Shown piece after piece: positions 46,381 through 53,125 of a stretch of DNA of 53,975 nucleotides. The DNA comes from an uncultured Bacteroidales bacterium. GTDB lineage: Bacteria; Bacteroidota; Bacteroidia; Bacteroidales; Bacteroidaceae. A model generated the notes under the pieces. The model had not been told where the DNA came from. It saw only the letters and a program-made list of their open reading frames with translations, and searched no databases. The stretch is taken from NCBI GenBank assembly GCA_902766625.1, contig CACXEH010000076.1, positions 1 through 53,975 on the forward strand, in the 5' to 3' direction. Made by a program: the position numbers and the translations under genes. Position 1 is the first letter of the stretch; each line of letters begins with the position of its first letter.

Positions 46381-46522
46381 GCTGCACTTCTCGGCAGAAA
46401 ACAGCAGTCAACTCGTGGCAGCGATGCAAAAAATAATGGGATGACGGCTATGGCAAGCGTCACCCCATGTTAAGGTATATGATTTCCTCAGCCACGGTGC
46501 ATGAGGAGAGTAAAAATGTCTG

Positions 46523-46954
46523 TTAGTTTGAATCAGCAGATTTTGTCTTATATGCCAAAGCATACATGCGCATCTGCTTAAGCATTGCCAATAAACCGTT
46601 GCTCCGCGTTGGAGAGAGATGCTCGCGCAAACCTATTTTGTCGATGAAATAGAGTTCTGTGTTTAATATCTCATCTGCAGTGTGCCCGTTAAGAACACTG
46701 ATAAGAAGCGTGACGATACCTTTGACTATCAGGGCATCACTTTCTGCTCTGAAAAAGAGTTTACCTTCTTTTTCTTCACAGATAAGCCACAACCGGCTTT
46801 GGCAGCCCTCTATCAAATTGGACTCCTTTTTATCTTCTGCGGGAAGGGGTTGTTGCCCATTGCCTAAGTCTATCAGCATCTGGTAACGGTCCATCCAGTC
46901 ATCAACCTCGCTGAAGTCTTCTATTATTTCATTTTGTCTTTCGTCAATTGTCAT
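46523..46954 (-). CDS. sufE: SufE family cysteine desulfuration protein
   Basis: This 143-residue protein accepts sulfur from the cysteine desulfurase SufS and passes it to the Fe-S scaffold. The persulfide Cys is Cys51 in LIEGCQSRLW, and the family pattern continues through FRAESDALIVKGIVTLL and LREHLSPTRSNGL. Length fits the family. Its start overlaps the end of the glutaminyl cyclase gene by 11 bp, so they are co-transcribed. The suf scaffold genes are not in the window. Confidence 0.93.
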   Translation of the reverse strand: MTIDERQNEIIEDFSEVDDWMDRYQMLIDLGNGQQPLPAEDKKESNLIEGCQSRLWLICEEKEGKLFFRAESDALIVKGIVTLLISVLNGHTADEILNTELYFIDKIGLREHLSPTRSNGLLAMLKQMRMYALAYKTKSADSN

Positions 46955-47927
46955 GTTCTTCGGTATATAATAATTGTACTAATGTCTGCCCTACGGCTTT
47001 AAGCGTGGCAGTTGAAATATTGGCCATTGTATCATAGCTGGTATGCCATACAGGTCCAAAGATATTGTTTGAAGAGGAGTAGTATGGAATAATGTTTATG
47101 GTAGGGACATGAGCAATCTGGTTCATTGGGAGGTGGTCGTCTGTAATATAGCCGCCTTGTTCCATCGGGAAGAAATCCTCAAAGCCGGCGTTTCTTGCCG
47201 CATACCATACTTTATTGACGATGTTGCTGGCATAGCGCAGGGAGAATCTTTCTTGTGCAAAAGTGGCACCTTGTCCGCCGACCATATCAAGCAGGATGCC
47301 GTAAGATATGGAATTGTTGTGAGGATGCTTTGCCCAGTATTGCGACCCCAGGCACCATGTGTCGGCATCGTCATCAGTGTCTATCCAGGAAGGAGTTCCC
47401 ATGTCTTCCGCATCAAAGCATACGAAGTCCACGCCGTAGGAAATAGGGTTTTGCTGTATGATGCGGGCCAGTTCTATCATTACTCCGACGCCGCTTGCGC
47501 CATCGTTTGCCGCCAATACGGGCTGTTGCCATTTGGCAGAGTCGGGGTCAGCGTCACACCATGGGCGGCTATCCCAGTGTGTGCATATCATGATATGCTT
47601 TTGGGCTGACGGGTTTGTCCGCGCAATGATATTGCAGCCTTTAAAAGTTTTTCCGTCATAACGGGTAAATGTAGCTTCTTGTAGTGAAGTCTCACATCCC
47701 ATGCGCTTGAATTCATTTACAATATATTGACCGCAAAGTTTGTGTGCTTCACTGCCCATTGTTCGTGCGCCAAAGTCACATTGGCGCTGTATGGTCAAAT
47801 ATGCACTGTCTTCCTTGAACTCGGGACAGTTTACGGAAAGCGTATCCGTGACAGGCTGCATGGACGTTTGCTTGTTGTGGCATGCTGCTAAAATAAGCAG
47901 AAGAAGGACTAATAGGGATTTATGCAT
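46944..47927 (-). CDS. M28-type glutaminyl cyclase, lipoprotein
   Basis: From the ATG giving MHKSLLVLLLLILAAC the protein has 327 residues and a clear lipobox with Cys16. A longer frame exists but would bury the signal. Zinc ligands and active-site elements of the M28/animal-type glutaminyl cyclase fold are visible: THWDSRPWCDADPD, AANDGASGVGVMIE, FDAEDMG, TDDHLP and VWHTSYDT. Related periplasmic enzymes are known in oral Bacteroidota and cyclise N-terminal Gln of exported proteins. An M28 aminopeptidase is the alternative. It is predicted on the periplasmic side of a membrane. Confidence 0.8.
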   Translation of the reverse strand: MHKSLLVLLLLILAACHNKQTSMQPVTDTLSVNCPEFKEDSAYLTIQRQCDFGARTMGSEAHKLCGQYIVNEFKRMGCETSLQEATFTRYDGKTFKGCNIIARTNPSAQKHIMICTHWDSRPWCDADPDSAKWQQPVLAANDGASGVGVMIELARIIQQNPISYGVDFVCFDAEDMGTPSWIDTDDDADTWCLGSQYWAKHPHNNSISYGILLDMVGGQGATFAQERFSLRYASNIVNKVWYAARNAGFEDFFPMEQGGYITDDHLPMNQIAHVPTINIIPYYSSSNNIFGPVWHTSYDTMANISTATLKAVGQTLVQLLYTEEHDN

Positions 47928-47973
47928 ATAAGGTCTTAATTTGGCAGAAAAGGCTGTTCTCAAGAGGGAGTGG

Positions 47974-48273
47974 CTAATGTTTCCTTTTCGGGTTCTTGGG
48001 AAACCAGCCTTTCCTGACACGTTCTTTTTGATCAAAGAGTTCCTTGATGGACCAAAACATGCAACAAGAGACAATGCCCAGTATGATGCTTAGGATGTTA
48101 TTTTTCACCAAGAGTGTTAATACGAGTCCTGCGATACCAAGCAGGGCAAACAACCACCATGCGTTTGTTCCGAAATAATACTCTGTCTTGATGACTATGG
48201 GATGGAATAGGCCTATCAAAAAGAAAGCTAAAATTCCAACGATAAGTCCGTCAAAGTTTAGCGACTGTATCAT
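47974..48273 (-). CDS. DUF4491 family membrane protein
   Basis: This 99-residue protein has three hydrophobic helices (about 8-28, 38-58 and 60-78) and a basic C-terminal tail. The family hallmarks are GLFHPIVIKTEYYFG in the loop after helix 1 and the ending RVRKGWFPKNPKR. The function of DUF4491 is unknown. Its start overlaps the stop of the Lrp-like gene (ATGA, 4 bp), so translation is probably coupled. Confidence 0.82.
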   Translation of the reverse strand: MIQSLNFDGLIVGILAFFLIGLFHPIVIKTEYYFGTNAWWLFALLGIAGLVLTLLVKNNILSIILGIVSCCMFWSIKELFDQKERVRKGWFPKNPKRKH

Positions 48274-48740
48274 TCTTTAGGATATACGATAGGAAGCTGG
48301 CGATTGATGCTTTCATCCAATGAAATCAGAGTCTCTGTGGATGTCACACCGTTTATTTGTTGCACTTTGTTGTTTAACAAATCCATGAGATGCGCATTGT
48401 CGTAGGCGTACATTTTGACGAGCATTGTGTAGTTACCTGTTGTGAAATGGCATTCTACAACTTCTGGAATTGTGCGGAGACACTCAACAACCTCATTGTA
48501 CATAGAACCTTTTTCCAGGTTTATGCCCACATACGTGCAGGTGGAATATCCTATCATCATCGGATTGACGTGATAGCCTGAGCCGACGATGGCCTTTTTC
48601 TCAGTAAGCTTTCCGACTCTCTGATGGACGACAGCGCGGGAAACATTGCATCTTTCTGCCACTTCGGAGAGGGGGATGCGTGCATCCTTAGATATAATAT
48701 CTAAGATTTTTAGGTCTAATTTGTCAATTTTTGCAGACAT
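48270..48740 (-). CDS. Lrp/AsnC family transcriptional regulator
   Basis: From this ATG the protein has 156 residues. An N-terminal helix-turn-helix (DLKILDIISKDARIPLSEVA, then RCNVSRAVVHQRVGKL, about 5-55) is followed by the RAM ligand-binding domain (YVGINLEKGS, then PEVVECHFTTGNYTMLVKMYA). Such regulators form octamers and respond to amino acids. It heads the run with DUF4491, the glutaminyl cyclase and sufE, and may regulate itself. The ligand cannot be told. Confidence 0.92.
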   Translation of the reverse strand: MSAKIDKLDLKILDIISKDARIPLSEVAERCNVSRAVVHQRVGKLTEKKAIVGSGYHVNPMMIGYSTCTYVGINLEKGSMYNEVVECLRTIPEVVECHFTTGNYTMLVKMYAYDNAHLMDLLNNKVQQINGVTSTETLISLDESINRQLPIVYPKE

Positions 48741-48768
48741 TTTCTTTCGTTTTTTAAATTTATTGCAA

Positions 48769-48776
48769 CAAAAATA
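48769..48776 (-). promoter_or_regulatory. -7 box TATTTTTG for the lrp-like operon
   Basis: The minus strand reads TATTTTTG, an exact TAnnTTTG match 29 bp before the start. Confidence 0.58.
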
Positions 48777-48813
48777 CGAATTATTTTTTATGTGGGGCAA
48801 AAAAAGACAACAA

Positions 48814-48848
48814 AAAAAGAAGCCCCATTTTTGGTGAGGCTTCTTTTT
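48814..48848 (-). terminator. Intrinsic terminator after the FKBP operon (bidirectional)
   Basis: A perfect 11-bp stem AAAAAGAAGCC / GGCTTCTTTTT with a 13-nt loop, with A/T runs on both sides. It lies 19 bp past the last FKBP stop and upstream of the lrp-like promoter. Confidence 0.88.
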
Positions 48849-48866
48849 GTATGATAATTTATAGAA

Positions 48867-49811
48867 TTATTTTGTTGCAGGTGCAGTTGGGTTGGATTTA
48901 GGCAACTCAACGATTTCAAGTAATTCAATTTCGAAAATCAATGCAGAGAAAGGTTTAATTTTACCTGTTTCACGATTTCCGTATGCCAGATCGTAAGGAA
49001 CATAAATCTTCCACTTTGAGCCTACGGGCATCATTGTCAATGCTTCCGTCCATCCCTTGATGACGTGAGCAACATTAGTTTGGAAAGGAGTCTTACCTTC
49101 TGTCGTGTCAAAGATAGTGCCGTCAATGAGGGTTCCTTTATAGTTTACTTTGACCTGAGAATCTTTTTGTGGGATAGGGCCTGTGCCTTGTTTGATGATT
49201 TCGTACTGCAATCCGCTCGGTGTGGTTTTTACACCTGCGAGCTTAGCGTTTTGCGCAAGAAATTCCTCGCCGTCTTTTCTGTTTTGGCCATAGTCGCGCT
49301 CCAACTTCTCGTTATAGTAATACTCCATTTGTTTCTGGCAAAGGCGGGAAGCAGAGTCAACGCTTAACGGCAGAGGCTCATTGGTCATGACGCTCATAAA
49401 TCCTTTTTTATATTCTTCAAGATTTAGGAATGTGGTGTCTTGCTTGCCTGTTATTTGCTGATTGATTCTTTGAGGAAAATCGCCAAATACCTGTTGAGCT
49501 ATCTGGAGACCCATAGAGTAAGCTTTCATCTTTGGGTCGTTCATCTTCTCCTGCATGTCTTTCATGCCACGGACAAAGTCATTAATGTATTTAATGGTAT
49601 CAATGTCTACATTTGTCTGCAGAAACGTTTTCAAACCTTTTGTCTGGGCTATACCCATTGCATAGCTGAATGCGTCAACAGAGACAGTATCGGGTTTTAC
49701 CACTTCAACTTTTGCTTCTTTCTTGGAAGTCTTTTTCTTCTTCGCAGCTGTCGTTGTGTTGACACCTACGACTATTGCTAACGCAACAGTTAAAATAAAG
49801 CGCAATTTCAT
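48867..49811 (-). CDS. Periplasmic FKBP-type peptidyl-prolyl isomerase
   Basis: This 314-residue protein has a type I signal peptide (MKLRFILTVALAIVVGVNTTTA), a Lys-rich start of the mature part, an FkpA-like N-terminal helical dimerisation domain (about 45-190), and an FKBP domain (about 200-300: VKVNYKGTLIDGTIFDTTEG, VIKGWTEALTMMPVGSKWKI, YVPYDLAYG). It catalyses proline isomerisation and acts as a chaperone in the periplasm. It is the third gene of a tandem trio and lies 2 bp after its lipoprotein paralogue. Confidence 0.92.
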   Translation of the reverse strand: MKLRFILTVALAIVVGVNTTTAAKKKKTSKKEAKVEVVKPDTVSVDAFSYAMGIAQTKGLKTFLQTNVDIDTIKYINDFVRGMKDMQEKMNDPKMKAYSMGLQIAQQVFGDFPQRINQQITGKQDTTFLNLEEYKKGFMSVMTNEPLPLSVDSASRLCQKQMEYYYNEKLERDYGQNRKDGEEFLAQNAKLAGVKTTPSGLQYEIIKQGTGPIPQKDSQVKVNYKGTLIDGTIFDTTEGKTPFQTNVAHVIKGWTEALTMMPVGSKWKIYVPYDLAYGNRETGKIKPFSALIFEIELLEIVELPKSNPTAPATK

Positions 49812-49813
49812 AA

Positions 49814-50698
49814 TTATTTGTTAGGAGAGATGCTTACTAATTCCAGTTTGAAAATCAATGCAGAGAAAGGCTTAACATCTTCACCTGCCTCACGTGAGCC
49901 GTATGCTTTTTCTTGAGGAATATATATTTCCCATACAGAACCGACCGGCATGTGTGTCAACACGTCAATCCAGCCTGGAATCATGTTGTTGACAGTAATT
50001 TCAATAGGCTTATTGTCATTATTCTTGTAAGAGCTGTCAAAAACTTTTCCGTCGATGGTGCGACCTTCATAGCTTACCATTACGCGAGATGTGTCTGCCG
50101 GGATAGGACCGTTGCCTTCTTTGATGACTTTATATTGTACACCGCCGGGAGTAAGTTCCTTTATGCCTTCTTTTGTCTTGTTCTGAGCCATAAATTTTTC
50201 TCCGGCTTCTTTGTTGGCAGCGTAAGTTTTTGCCAGTGATTTATCACGGAAGCGCCCCATTTTCTCCTGAAGGCCGTTGCGTACTTTCTCAATGTCAAAT
50301 TCTGCTTTGCCTTCAGTCTGAGCAATGAAACCGCTCAAGAGGTTGCGCATGCTGATGCTCTTTGTGCTGTCCTCTCCGAAAAGTTGATAGTTGATGCCTT
50401 TGAACATTTGAGTGCCGAGCTGCTGACCAATTTGAATACCTGCAAAGTATGCGGCTTTCTTTTTGTTGTCACTTGAGTTGGCAGCTTCAACGAGACCTTT
50501 ATAGAACTCATCCATGTAAGTTGTGTCAACGCCTAAACGCTCTGATAAATATTGTTTTACACCGGCAGAGTTAATCATACCCAGTTCATAACTGATAGTG
50601 TCAATATCAGTCTTCAATGACGCTGTCGGAGCAGCGCTTTTGCTGCATGAGCCGAAAATCATAACTACAGATGCAGCGACTAAAACTAATTTTTTCAT
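49814..50698 (-). CDS. Lipoprotein FKBP-type peptidyl-prolyl isomerase
   Basis: This 294-residue paralogue has a lipoprotein signal (MKKLVLVAASVVMIFGSCSK, lipid Cys18). The same FkpA-like helical domain (about 30-180) and FKBP domain (about 190-290: VMVSYEGRTIDGKVFDSSYK, MIPGWIDVLTHMPVGSVWEI) follow. It contains a few extra residues in the loop after FDSS (YKNNDNKPIEI). Membrane anchoring probably places it near envelope substrates. It is the middle gene of the trio. Confidence 0.92.
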   Translation of the reverse strand: MKKLVLVAASVVMIFGSCSKSAAPTASLKTDIDTISYELGMINSAGVKQYLSERLGVDTTYMDEFYKGLVEAANSSDNKKKAAYFAGIQIGQQLGTQMFKGINYQLFGEDSTKSISMRNLLSGFIAQTEGKAEFDIEKVRNGLQEKMGRFRDKSLAKTYAANKEAGEKFMAQNKTKEGIKELTPGGVQYKVIKEGNGPIPADTSRVMVSYEGRTIDGKVFDSSYKNNDNKPIEITVNNMIPGWIDVLTHMPVGSVWEIYIPQEKAYGSREAGEDVKPFSALIFKLELVSISPNK

Positions 50699-50730
50699 TT
50701 TATTTTCTGTTTAATTTATGTTGTGTTCGA

Positions 50731-51336
50731 TTATAATACTTCTATCAATTCTACATCAAAGATTAATGCTGAATAAGGAGGTATTGACGCTCCTGCACCA
50801 TTTGCGCCATATGCCAAGTCATATGGGATATAAAAGCGGAACTTTGCGCCTTCTTTCATCAGCTGAAGCCCCTCTGTCCATCCTCTGATGACACCGTTGA
50901 GTGGGAATGTGGCCGGTTCGCCGCGGCGGATACTGCTGTCAAAAATATCACCGTTGATGAATTTTCCTTCGTAGTGACATTTTACATTGTCTGTGGCTTT
51001 GGGTGATTTGCCTTTACCTTCCTGAAGTACCTCATATTGCAGGCCACTGGCTGTTGTGATGACGCCATTGCGTTTGCCGTTCTCCTTTAGGAAAGCTTCG
51101 CCTTCGCCCTTGGCTTTGGATCCTTTGGCTTCTTGCTCTTTACGCTTTGCCTGTTCCTGTTCTTGAATATATTGGGATACCAACATTTGGGCTTCAGAAG
51201 GGTCAACTTTGGGTGTCTGTCCTGTAAATAGGTCTTTCATGGCAGTGCTGAAATCATCAATGCTGATGGTTTCGGCACCAAGTTCCATTAACTGGCTTGC
51301 TATTGCCATACCGAAAGAATAACTTAATTTGTCCAT
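50731..51336 (-). CDS. Cytosolic FKBP-type peptidyl-prolyl isomerase
   Basis: From the ATG giving MDKLSYSFGMAIASQLME the protein has 201 residues and no signal peptide. The longer frame upstream contains the -7 box, so it is not used. It has a short helical domain (about 1-85), a charged linker rich in Glu, Lys and Gln, and an FKBP domain (about 105-200: VKCHYEGKFINGDIFDSSIR, VIRGWTEGLQLMKEGAKFRF, YIPYDLAYGANGAGASIPPY). The domain core looks the most standard of the trio. It is the first gene of the operon and likely acts in the cytoplasm. Confidence 0.9.
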   Translation of the reverse strand: MDKLSYSFGMAIASQLMELGAETISIDDFSTAMKDLFTGQTPKVDPSEAQMLVSQYIQEQEQAKRKEQEAKGSKAKGEGEAFLKENGKRNGVITTASGLQYEVLQEGKGKSPKATDNVKCHYEGKFINGDIFDSSIRRGEPATFPLNGVIRGWTEGLQLMKEGAKFRFYIPYDLAYGANGAGASIPPYSALIFDVELIEVL

Positions 51337-51360
51337 ATTATCTTTGTTGTAAAAAGCGTA

Positions 51361-51368
51361 CAAAGGTA
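51361..51368 (-). promoter_or_regulatory. -7 box TACCTTTG for the FKBP operon
   Basis: The minus strand reads TACCTTTG, an exact TAnnTTTG match 25 bp before the chosen start of the first FKBP gene. Confidence 0.6.
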
Positions 51369-51446
51369 CATTTTTTTTAACTACTATTTCCTGTTGCTTA
51401 TACAAATAAGTGTTAAACCATGTAATTTCTTACTATTAAAAGAGGT

Positions 51447-51989
51447 TTAGAGCTCCATACCGGGTTTGACTTTCTCTACAGCTCCTGTGCCGCAGAGTTT
51501 CTCCAATAGGGCTAATCCGAAATCAAGCGCATGACCGGCACCGATGGCGGTAACGAGAGAACCGTCTGTCTCTACGGGTTTCCCGGTATAGACAAAGTCT
51601 TTCATGTCATCCTTGATACAGCTGTGGCATGTTATTTTCCGTCCATAGCCAATGCCGTAATGTTGTAAGACGATAGGTGCGGCACAAATGGCGCCAACTA
51701 CTCGTCCTGTTTCATAATACAGACTGACAGCACGACCAACGGCATCGTTCTTCTTCAGGTTCTCATAACCGGGATAACCGCCCGGCAGTATCAGCGCATC
51801 GCCGCCAAGTATATCCACAGAGCCTAATGTTGCATCGGCTTTTACTTCAACGCCATTAGAGCTGGTCACGGTAATGGAACTTGTCAGGGATACTGTTGTG
51901 ATGTTTATGCCTGCTCTGCGAAAGACATCCACAGGAGCCATAGCTTCTATACACTCAAAGCCATCGGCAAGGAAAAGATAAACTTGCAT
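51447..51989 (-). CDS. DJ-1/PfpI family protein (YajL/ThiJ-like)
   Basis: This 180-residue protein has the DJ-1 fold. The reactive Cys is Cys102 in VGAICAAPIVLQHYG, and the conserved Glu is Glu15 in ECIEAMAPVDVFRRAG. The glycine-rich turn LILPGGYPGYENLK is present. Relatives act as oxidation-sensing chaperones, or have been proposed as deglycases or glyoxalases; which applies here is unknown. It has its own -7 box and ends 78 bp upstream of the FKBP promoter. Confidence 0.92.
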   Translation of the reverse strand: MQVYLFLADGFECIEAMAPVDVFRRAGINITTVSLTSSITVTSSNGVEVKADATLGSVDILGGDALILPGGYPGYENLKKNDAVGRAVSLYYETGRVVGAICAAPIVLQHYGIGYGRKITCHSCIKDDMKDFVYTGKPVETDGSLVTAIGAGHALDFGLALLEKLCGTGAVEKVKPGMEL

Positions 51990-52016
51990 TGTAAACGATA
52001 TTGTTTAATATTCATG

Positions 52017-52024
52017 CAAATTTA
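52017..52024 (-). promoter_or_regulatory. -7 box TAAATTTG for the DJ-1 gene
   Basis: The minus strand reads TAAATTTG, an exact TAnnTTTG match 28 bp before the start. Confidence 0.58.
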
Positions 52025-52067
52025 CGCTTTTTCAATTATTTGCGCTATGATGTTCAGATAAAAACTG

Positions 52068-52075
52068 TAACTTTG
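52068..52075 (+). promoter_or_regulatory. -7 box TAACTTTG for the beta-propeller gene
   Basis: An exact TAnnTTTG match 24 bp before the ATG, divergent from the DJ-1 promoter. Confidence 0.58.
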
Positions 52076-52098
52076 GCTGCACTATAAATAATTATGAC

Positions 52099-53007
52099 AT
52101 GAAACTTACGTTTGTTTTTATTTTCATTTTGCTTTTTTTGACGGTGGACGGTGTCGCCCAAAAGCCGTATGCTGTACGGCAGTATATGCGCCAGATAAAG
52201 TTGCATAAGGTCCCTCAGCAGGGTATGGATATTGTTAAGAACAAAATTTTTGTCCTTCATGATGGAGGCACTTGTCATGTGTATGATTTCAAAACCAAGA
52301 AGGTCATTTCTTCGTTTGATTTGGCAAGTAAGCGCAAGGGGAATCATTGCAATACAGGCAATTTCGGTATAGAAAAAGTTAAGGGAGCATCTTTTCCCGT
52401 GATGTATATTTCGTTAGGTAAACCGGGTGATGTGGACGAGTTTGTGTGTTTGGTGGAGAGTTTTACAGAGTGTAAAGGCAAGTACACTTCTGAGATTGTG
52501 CAGCGTATCAAAATGGACCAAAGTCAGTTTGAAGCCAAAGGGCTGAAACCTATTTGGGGTTGTCCGAATTGGGTTGTTGATAGAGAGCGCAAGCATCTTT
52601 GGGCATTTTCTGCCATTAAGCGTACCATTCGTTCTGTGACAGGTCCGTTTGAATCTAATAAGTATGTTGCTGTTAAATACAGGTTGCCTAAATTGTCTGA
52701 AGGAAAAGAGATAGTCCTTACTGCCAATGACGTATTGGATGAGGCTGTGATGGAGTTTGACGCTTATGCCACTCAGGGCGGGACGATGAAGGACGGCAAG
52801 ATATATTATGCTTTTGGATTTGGGAAAAAACATCCGGAGTCACCGTCACAACTTCGCGTGTATGATACTGACAAGCAATGTATAGTTCAGCGCTATGATA
52901 TCACAGACGATGTTCCGGAAGAACCCGAGGATGTTGCTGTGTATAAAGGTAAGATATATCTTAACACCAACTCAGACAAAATCTATGTGATAACTTCTGA
53001 ACAATAA
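52099..53007 (+). CDS. Exported beta-propeller-like protein, function unknown
   Basis: This 302-residue protein starts with a signal peptide (MKLTFVFIFILLFLTVDGVA). The mature part has repeated short beta-blade phrases (GMDIVKNKIFVLHDGGTCHV, VYDFKTKKVISSFDL, GTMKDGKIYYAFGF, DVAVYKGKIYLNTNSDKIYV) that suggest a five- to seven-bladed propeller like YncE or NHL proteins. No catalytic motif is recognisable. It is monocistronic, with its own promoter box and terminator, so its partner is unknown. Confidence 0.65.
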   Translation: MKLTFVFIFILLFLTVDGVAQKPYAVRQYMRQIKLHKVPQQGMDIVKNKIFVLHDGGTCHVYDFKTKKVISSFDLASKRKGNHCNTGNFGIEKVKGASFPVMYISLGKPGDVDEFVCLVESFTECKGKYTSEIVQRIKMDQSQFEAKGLKPIWGCPNWVVDRERKHLWAFSAIKRTIRSVTGPFESNKYVAVKYRLPKLSEGKEIVLTANDVLDEAVMEFDAYATQGGTMKDGKIYYAFGFGKKHPESPSQLRVYDTDKQCIVQRYDITDDVPEEPEDVAVYKGKIYLNTNSDKIYVITSEQ

Positions 53008-53051
53008 AGCCCTGTATTTATGTAAGGGAAGAAAGTGTTATGTTTGAAATG

Positions 53052-53089
53052 AAAGAAGGCCTGTTCGATATTCTTAACAGGCCTTCTTT
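53052..53089 (+). terminator. Bidirectional intrinsic terminator between convergent genes
   Basis: A perfect 14-bp stem AAAGAAGGCCTGTT / AACAGGCCTTCTTT with a 10-nt loop and A/T flanks. It serves the propeller gene on the plus strand and the SPFH gene on the minus strand. Confidence 0.92.
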
Positions 53090-53125
53090 TATGGTTGGCA
53101 TCGGCAGATGCTGCTTGTTCTTCTC

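Noticed and set aside
46221..46463. An 80-codon open frame on the minus strand through repeat copy 4
   Set aside because: Explained by the array period; it has no conserved start or end compared with the other copies.
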